Below, one piece after another: positions 62,301-64,000 of a stretch of 64,000 nucleotides of DNA. A program made the translations under genes and the position numbers. The DNA comes from Metellina segmentata (lineage: Eukaryota > Arthropoda > Arachnida > Araneae > Tetragnathidae): contig OX375879.1 in the NCBI GenBank assembly GCA_947359465.1, forward strand, positions 119,304,557-119,368,556. The letters are read 5' to 3'. The notes under the pieces were generated by a model. It was not told where the DNA came from and made no database searches. It was given only the letters and a program-made list of their open reading frames with translations. The first letter of the stretch is position 1. Every line of letters begins with the position of its first letter.

Positions 62301-64000
62301 GTTCAGTCTCCGATGCAGCCAAATTTGACTTTGACGTATGCAACTTGCAATTGTTTTGCATCCTTTATGTAAATTAGTAGTTTGCCACTAATTTATTTTA
62401 TTGAAACCTCTGATGTGCTAATAAATGAATTTACTTCTTATTTTCATTATGAAAGTGTATTATAAAATAATTACTGGGGTGATTAATTTCCATTTCAAAG
62501 CAGGCTGAAGCTGCAGACACAACAAGGTAAGCACTGTGATTTCAAAAACAAAAAGAAATTTAATATAAAAAAATTAGGACATTTTCGGAAATGAAAGTGT
62601 TGGTGGATTAGGGAGGAGCCTGACCCAGACAACACAAAATGGTGTTTCCTACCCATGAGCAGCAATATGCTAAAAAATTGCTCATACTCCCCTGAAGACC
62701 ATTAAAAAGTAAAAACAAAATTATATGAAAAGAATAAGAAAACAAAATCAAACTCGCAACAATAGCTTTGAGACCGACAACACCAAGTCCGATCCTCATA
62801 AAACTTAATGCTTTCTTTCCCTTTTTATAAAAGCAAATGCACTGCAAAGAGATAAAAGAAAAAACATCCAAAGTTTTTTTCTTGCGGTCTCCATTCTATA
62901 ATTTCTTTATGTACTTACACATATTACTAATACATGTACACGAAAATGCCCATATATTAACTGCTGAATTTTGTTAAAATCAGACGGCTTATTTTGAAAA
63001 ATCTCATTTTTGTGTGTCATTATTTGTGTATAATTTTTTGAAAATAGACTTGAATATTAAATTTTTTACATACTACTATTCTTATAAGATTAACTAATCT
63101 GTTAGAGCATCCCCATTTGGTCGAAAGTCAGGTATTACATTGTGTAATTTTTTTCAATGTTTTATTTAAGTCCTTATTTCGTCCTGGAAAGTGCTTAGAA
63201 AGTCCTTATTTTTGGTTAGAAAAAAAGAGTGGGAACCCTGCACATGCATTGAGGAGGACCGTGTCTTGAAGTGCATGAATCTGCTAAATAGGCAACACAA
63301 AAAATCTTTCTTGTGGAAAATCGTGACTTGAATTGAAAAATAAATCTATTATGACAGTCCGTAACGAAAAAAATATTGGGTGAATCCCGACAAAGCAACA
63401 ACATGAACGCCTAAAAGAGACATTCACTGCAAAAAAGTTCTCCTATGCATCTGGTGGGATATGAAGGGAATACTCTATTAAAAATTACTGAAGTCGGGTG
63501 TAAGTGTAACTGCTGAACGCTATAAACAACAATTGCTGCGATTACAACTGGAAATCGATCGAAAACGTCTGTTTACTGGCAAAGGTTTGTGGCCCTTCAA
63601 ATTGCTCCATGACAGTGCACAGCCGCATATTGCAAAAGTGGTCAAGGACACGTTAGTAACAGTTGGCTGGGAAGTTTTGGAACACCCGGCATATAGCCCC
63701 GACATAGTCCCTTCGGACTATCATTTGTTTTGGTCTATGCAGAATGCCTTGTCTTTTGTAATCTTCCGGACAGTGGACGACGTACGAAAATGGGTTGACG
63801 ACTTCATTGTGTCAACAGAGGAATCTTTCTACACTGCTGACTTCCGTGAACTGAATGACCGATGGCAGAAGGTATTAGATAATGACGGAGATTGTTTCGA
63901 TGAATAAAAGTATTATTATCAGCTCTAAATTACATATTCATTTCTTTGACACATGCTTTAAAACTTCTTGCTACACCTAATACATTAAAGAAGAATTAAT
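47351..64000 (+). CDS. MOB3: MOB kinase activator 3 (partial; last exon beyond window)
   Basis: Joined exons 47351-47386, 50277-50427, 53508-53601, 56819-56952 and 58599-58714 encode 177 residues in frame. MOB proteins are small adaptors that bind NDR/LATS or MST-type kinases; MOB3 members are reported to bind MST1 rather than LATS/NDR. The subfamily is shown by [49 protein letters not shown] and [16 protein letters not shown], all nearer MOB3 than MOB1, MOB2 or MOB4. The zinc site is intact: Cys pair in CTEESCPTM and His pair in HVYIHHF. The block [12 protein letters not shown] replaces vertebrate PTNVGTPFPKNF. About 40 C-terminal residues, expected to begin EAHVNTCYKH, are absent up to 64000. 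Introns hold SINE, pogo and mariner insertions. Start codon context is CGAGATGG. A divergent promoter is shared with CDC14. Confidence 0.93.
47720..48686. repeat. Inverted-repeat-bounded unit in MOB3 intron 1
   Basis: TTTACTGTACGGTCCA at 47720-47735 is the perfect inverse of TGGACCGTACAGTAAA at 48671-48686. Inside lies a 107-codon minus frame (48037-47714) beginning [19 protein letters not shown], with a donor-like GTTAGT after SHGQ. The rest of that frame is hydrophobic and may be intron. It could be a mobile element or a stray first exon; I do not recognise it. Confidence 0.5.
48150..48425. repeat. Imperfect tandem duplication of about 130 bases
   Basis: CTTATTTAACGATGGTGTAA through ACGAAGGGA occurs at about 48150-48268 and again at about 48279-48421. 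GCGATGGTAACGGAAATCA and GAGCGATCCAAAAAAC are shared. Confidence 0.75.
48869..49066. mobile_element. 198-base hairpin MITE with 8-base TSD
   Basis: GGTGGAGTTGTCGTTCAAGG at the left and CCGTGAACGACAGTTCCACC at the right are near-perfect inverses continuing through GTAAG. Flanks ATATACCT and ATATACCC match in 7 of 8 bases. Confidence 0.75.
49067..50276. other. MOB3 intron 1 remainder; nothing recognised
   Basis: AT-rich sequence with overlapping short frames on both strands near 49883-50127. No family is recognised. Confidence 0.5.
50277..50427 (+). CDS. MOB3: MOB3 exon 2
   Basis: The exon encodes [40 protein letters not shown] and [10 protein letters not shown] plus one base of Val. The acceptor is TTTTTCAG and the donor GTAAGG. 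This is the diagnostic MOB3 N-terminal block. Confidence 0.97.
50690..51005 (+). mobile_element. tRNA-derived SINE
   Basis: GGTTCGAATCC near 50730 is a polymerase III B box. The body carries GTGTAGAAGTGGCTGGTGCA, GGTTGGTGTGGAAGTTTGG and TGACCGTGG, and ends with one tail unit (GGACTGATCCCGGACCGT to ACGTTAACTAAAATTACC). An A box was not clear. Related copies are at 43433 and 61998. Confidence 0.75.
51006..51735. other. MOB3 intron 2 part; nothing recognised
   Basis: No supported features. A 61-codon open frame at 51280 has no recognisable similarity. Confidence 0.5.
51736..51900 (-). mobile_element. Helitron-like 3' end (minus)
   Basis: CTAG at 51736-51739, in the minus sense preceded by a degenerate GC hairpin, is followed on the plus strand by CTCGCCAACCCC and TTTGGCTTGCTTCGCAAAC. 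These are the same blocks as at 9308 and 43223. Confidence 0.5.
52005..52082 (-). mobile_element. tRNA-like SINE head (minus)
   Basis: On the minus strand, GTCTGGTGGTTAAGGTGTTA contains an A-box-like TGGTTAAGGTG, and GGTTCGAATC (52021-52012) is a B box at suitable spacing. The fold looks tRNA-derived but lacks a clean acceptor stem, so this is a SINE promoter and not a tRNA gene. Confidence 0.6.
52608..52770 (-). mobile_element. Helitron 3' end (minus)
   Basis: On the minus strand, AGCACGGGCAACGCCGTGCT is followed by AGCAACGCAGTGGCTAG and T, nearly identical to 43223. Confidence 0.6.
53118..53132. repeat. (GT)n microsatellite
   Basis: A short uninterrupted GT run lies in MOB3 intron 2. Confidence 0.8.
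53508..53601 (+). CDS. MOB3: MOB3 exon 3, zinc-binding Cys pair
   Basis: The exon completes Val and encodes [20 protein letters not shown] and [10 protein letters not shown], then two bases of Arg. The Cys pair of the MOB zinc site is present. The acceptor is TTTCTTTGCAG and the donor GTATTT. Confidence 0.97.
53914..55112 (+). mobile_element. pogo/Tigger-type element with internal tandem duplication
   Basis: CAGTACAACTCGCTTATAAC and GTTATAAGTGAGTTTGACTG are inverted ends, flanked by TA. A 246-base segment is tandemly duplicated (53971-54216, 54217-54462) with few differences. It is followed by an uninterrupted transposase C-terminal frame to 54892 with [20 protein letters not shown] and [10 protein letters not shown], the pattern seen after the DDE domain in Tigger/jerky proteins. 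The catalytic domain is absent. Confidence 0.88.
54416..54892 (+). pseudogene. Tigger transposase C-terminal fragment (open, 158 codons)
   Basis: The frame begins inside the second duplicated unit, so its first 10 or so codons are probably not original. From [20 protein letters not shown] the Tigger-like sequence runs on through an acidic tail to [19 protein letters not shown] and a stop. No stop or frameshift interrupts it, but the N-terminal DNA-binding and DDE domains are missing. Confidence 0.75.
55113..56818. other. MOB3 intron 3 part; nothing recognised
   Basis: AT-rich sequence without supported genes or terminal repeats. Confidence 0.5.
56819..56952 (+). CDS. MOB3: MOB3 exon 4
   Basis: The exon encodes [40 protein letters not shown] and PVTV plus one base. 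Human MOB3A has YEYRWQDEHKFRKPTALSAP and LLMDWIEAQINNEDLFP. The acceptor is GGTTCACAG and the donor GTATGT. Confidence 0.97.
56953..58598. other. MOB3 intron 4; nothing recognised
   Basis: AT-rich intron. A 91-codon open frame at 57756-58031 has no recognisable similarity. Confidence 0.5.
58599..58714 (+). CDS. MOB3: MOB3 exon 5, zinc-binding His pair
   Basis: The exon completes Asp and encodes [20 protein letters not shown] and [18 protein letters not shown], ending in phase 0 at GTGAGT. It supplies the His pair of the MOB zinc site. The acceptor is TTTCTTGCAG. The next exon is not in the window. Confidence 0.97.
59101..59500. repeat. Three-unit minisatellite-like array
   Basis: Units of about 125-140 bases begin AGTTTAAATACA(T/C)TGAATTTT at 59101, 59243 and 59370. 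They carry ATCGATGTTTTGCTGTCGAT palindromic blocks. The right end, TGTCGATGTCGCATCCCTA, resembles a hAT terminus (TAGGGATGCGACATCGACA inverted), so the array may be the remains of a MITE. Confidence 0.7.
59785..60215. repeat. Unclassified dispersed repeat B, copy 2
   Basis: It corresponds in block order to 26315-26790, including TTTATGATAAAATAGTAG and GCAATAAGTGATTTCTGGAG. Confidence 0.5.
60923..63240. mobile_element. CAGGGTTCCCAC element, 5-base TSD (hAT5-like)
   Basis: CAGGGTTCCCAC at 60923 and GTGGGAACCCTG ending at 63240 are perfect inverted ends. CACAT flanks both sides (60918-60922, 63241-63245), and one copy plus the element interrupts a mariner codon run that otherwise continues. Subterminal direct repeats of TTAGAAAGTGCTTATTTT occur three times at the left and about twice at the right. 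No transposase is recognised. A SINE fragment lies inside. Confidence 0.88.
61998..62165 (+). mobile_element. SINE fragment nested in the CAGGGTTCCCAC element
   Basis: TTGTAAGTGTATGGTGTAGA, GGCTGGTGCACCTTAAATCT, GTTGGTGTGGAAGTTTGGAG and TGACCGTGGTTCAAAATTA match the SINE at 50755-50905. The tRNA head and tail units are missing. Confidence 0.75.

Larger units (their letters stand above)
60391..63980 (+). mobile_element. Mariner transposon interrupted by another element
   Basis: Termini TTAGTTGTAGTAAGAAGTTT and AACTTCTTGCTACACCTAA are inverted and flanked by TA. The N-terminal part (from 60563) reads [29 protein letters not shown] and a stop at 60740, then [20 protein letters not shown]. After the insertion the sequence resumes with ALRRTV and ends with [37 protein letters not shown] and [14 protein letters not shown], keeping two catalytic Asp. 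Stops and frameshifts in the middle show that it is dead. Confidence 0.9.

Noticed and set aside
62501..62526. Short candidate terminal exon of MOB3 (AEAADTTR between AG and GTAAGC)
   Set aside because: It lies inside the CAGGGTTCCCAC element and does not resemble the conserved EAHVNTCYKH block beyond two residues.
62608..62871. 87-codon minus-strand hydrophobic frame
   Set aside because: It lies inside the non-coding interior of the CAGGGTTCCCAC element and has no recognisable family.

Overview
This window looks like a stretch of arthropod nuclear genome. It is AT-rich, has kilobase-long introns with GT..AG ends, and is crowded with Tc1/mariner, hAT, pogo, Helitron, LINE and SINE copies. 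The retroelement RNase H and reverse transcriptase fragments resemble those I associate with spiders, so a spider or other arachnid is my best guess. That is inference, not something the sequence proves.

Two host genes are supported, arranged head to head. On the minus strand a CDC14-family dual-specificity phosphatase runs from its start codon at 46722 leftward. Thirteen exons (to 7693) are firmly supported by family similarity and by consistent splice phase. Two more exons (2501-2755, 2124-2145) fit in phase and would give a protein of about 612 residues. On the plus strand a MOB3-type MOB kinase activator starts at 47351. Five exons (177 residues) are present and the last exon must lie past 64000. 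Only about 630 bases separate the two start codons, so they probably share a divergent promoter. In yeast, CDC14 and a MOB protein act in the same mitotic exit network; whether that matters here is conjecture.

Layout. 1-2000: intergenic DNA with the 3' end of a LINE (plus) and a broken Tc1 (minus). 2124-46722: CDC14, whose introns hold almost all the mobile DNA. These include a Russian-doll nest at 2941-6190, Helitron-like ends, a truncated LINE at 10620-11977, and a 3.5-kb DNA transposon at 18650-22118 with about 370-base terminal inverted repeats (TIRs) and a perfect 8-base target-site duplication (TSD). Also present are pogo copies at 30472 and 45577, a 2.8-kb hairpin element at 34793-37593 with a broken transposase, a hAT MITE at 37863, a mariner at 38800-39964, Helitrons at 41226 and 44533, and a SINE with a tandem tail at 43433. 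46723-47350: divergent promoter. 47351-64000: MOB3, whose introns carry small MITEs, two tRNA-derived SINE copies, a 1.2-kb pogo element with an internal tandem duplication, a minisatellite-like array, and a mariner (60391-63980) split by a CAGGG-ended element with a perfect 5-base TSD, itself containing a SINE fragment.

The strongest candidates for poorly described systems are the elements at 18650-22118 and 34793-37593. Both have clear ends and encode recognisable but broken transposase-like proteins that I cannot place in a named superfamily with certainty. No rRNA, CRISPR array, operon or functional tRNA gene was seen.
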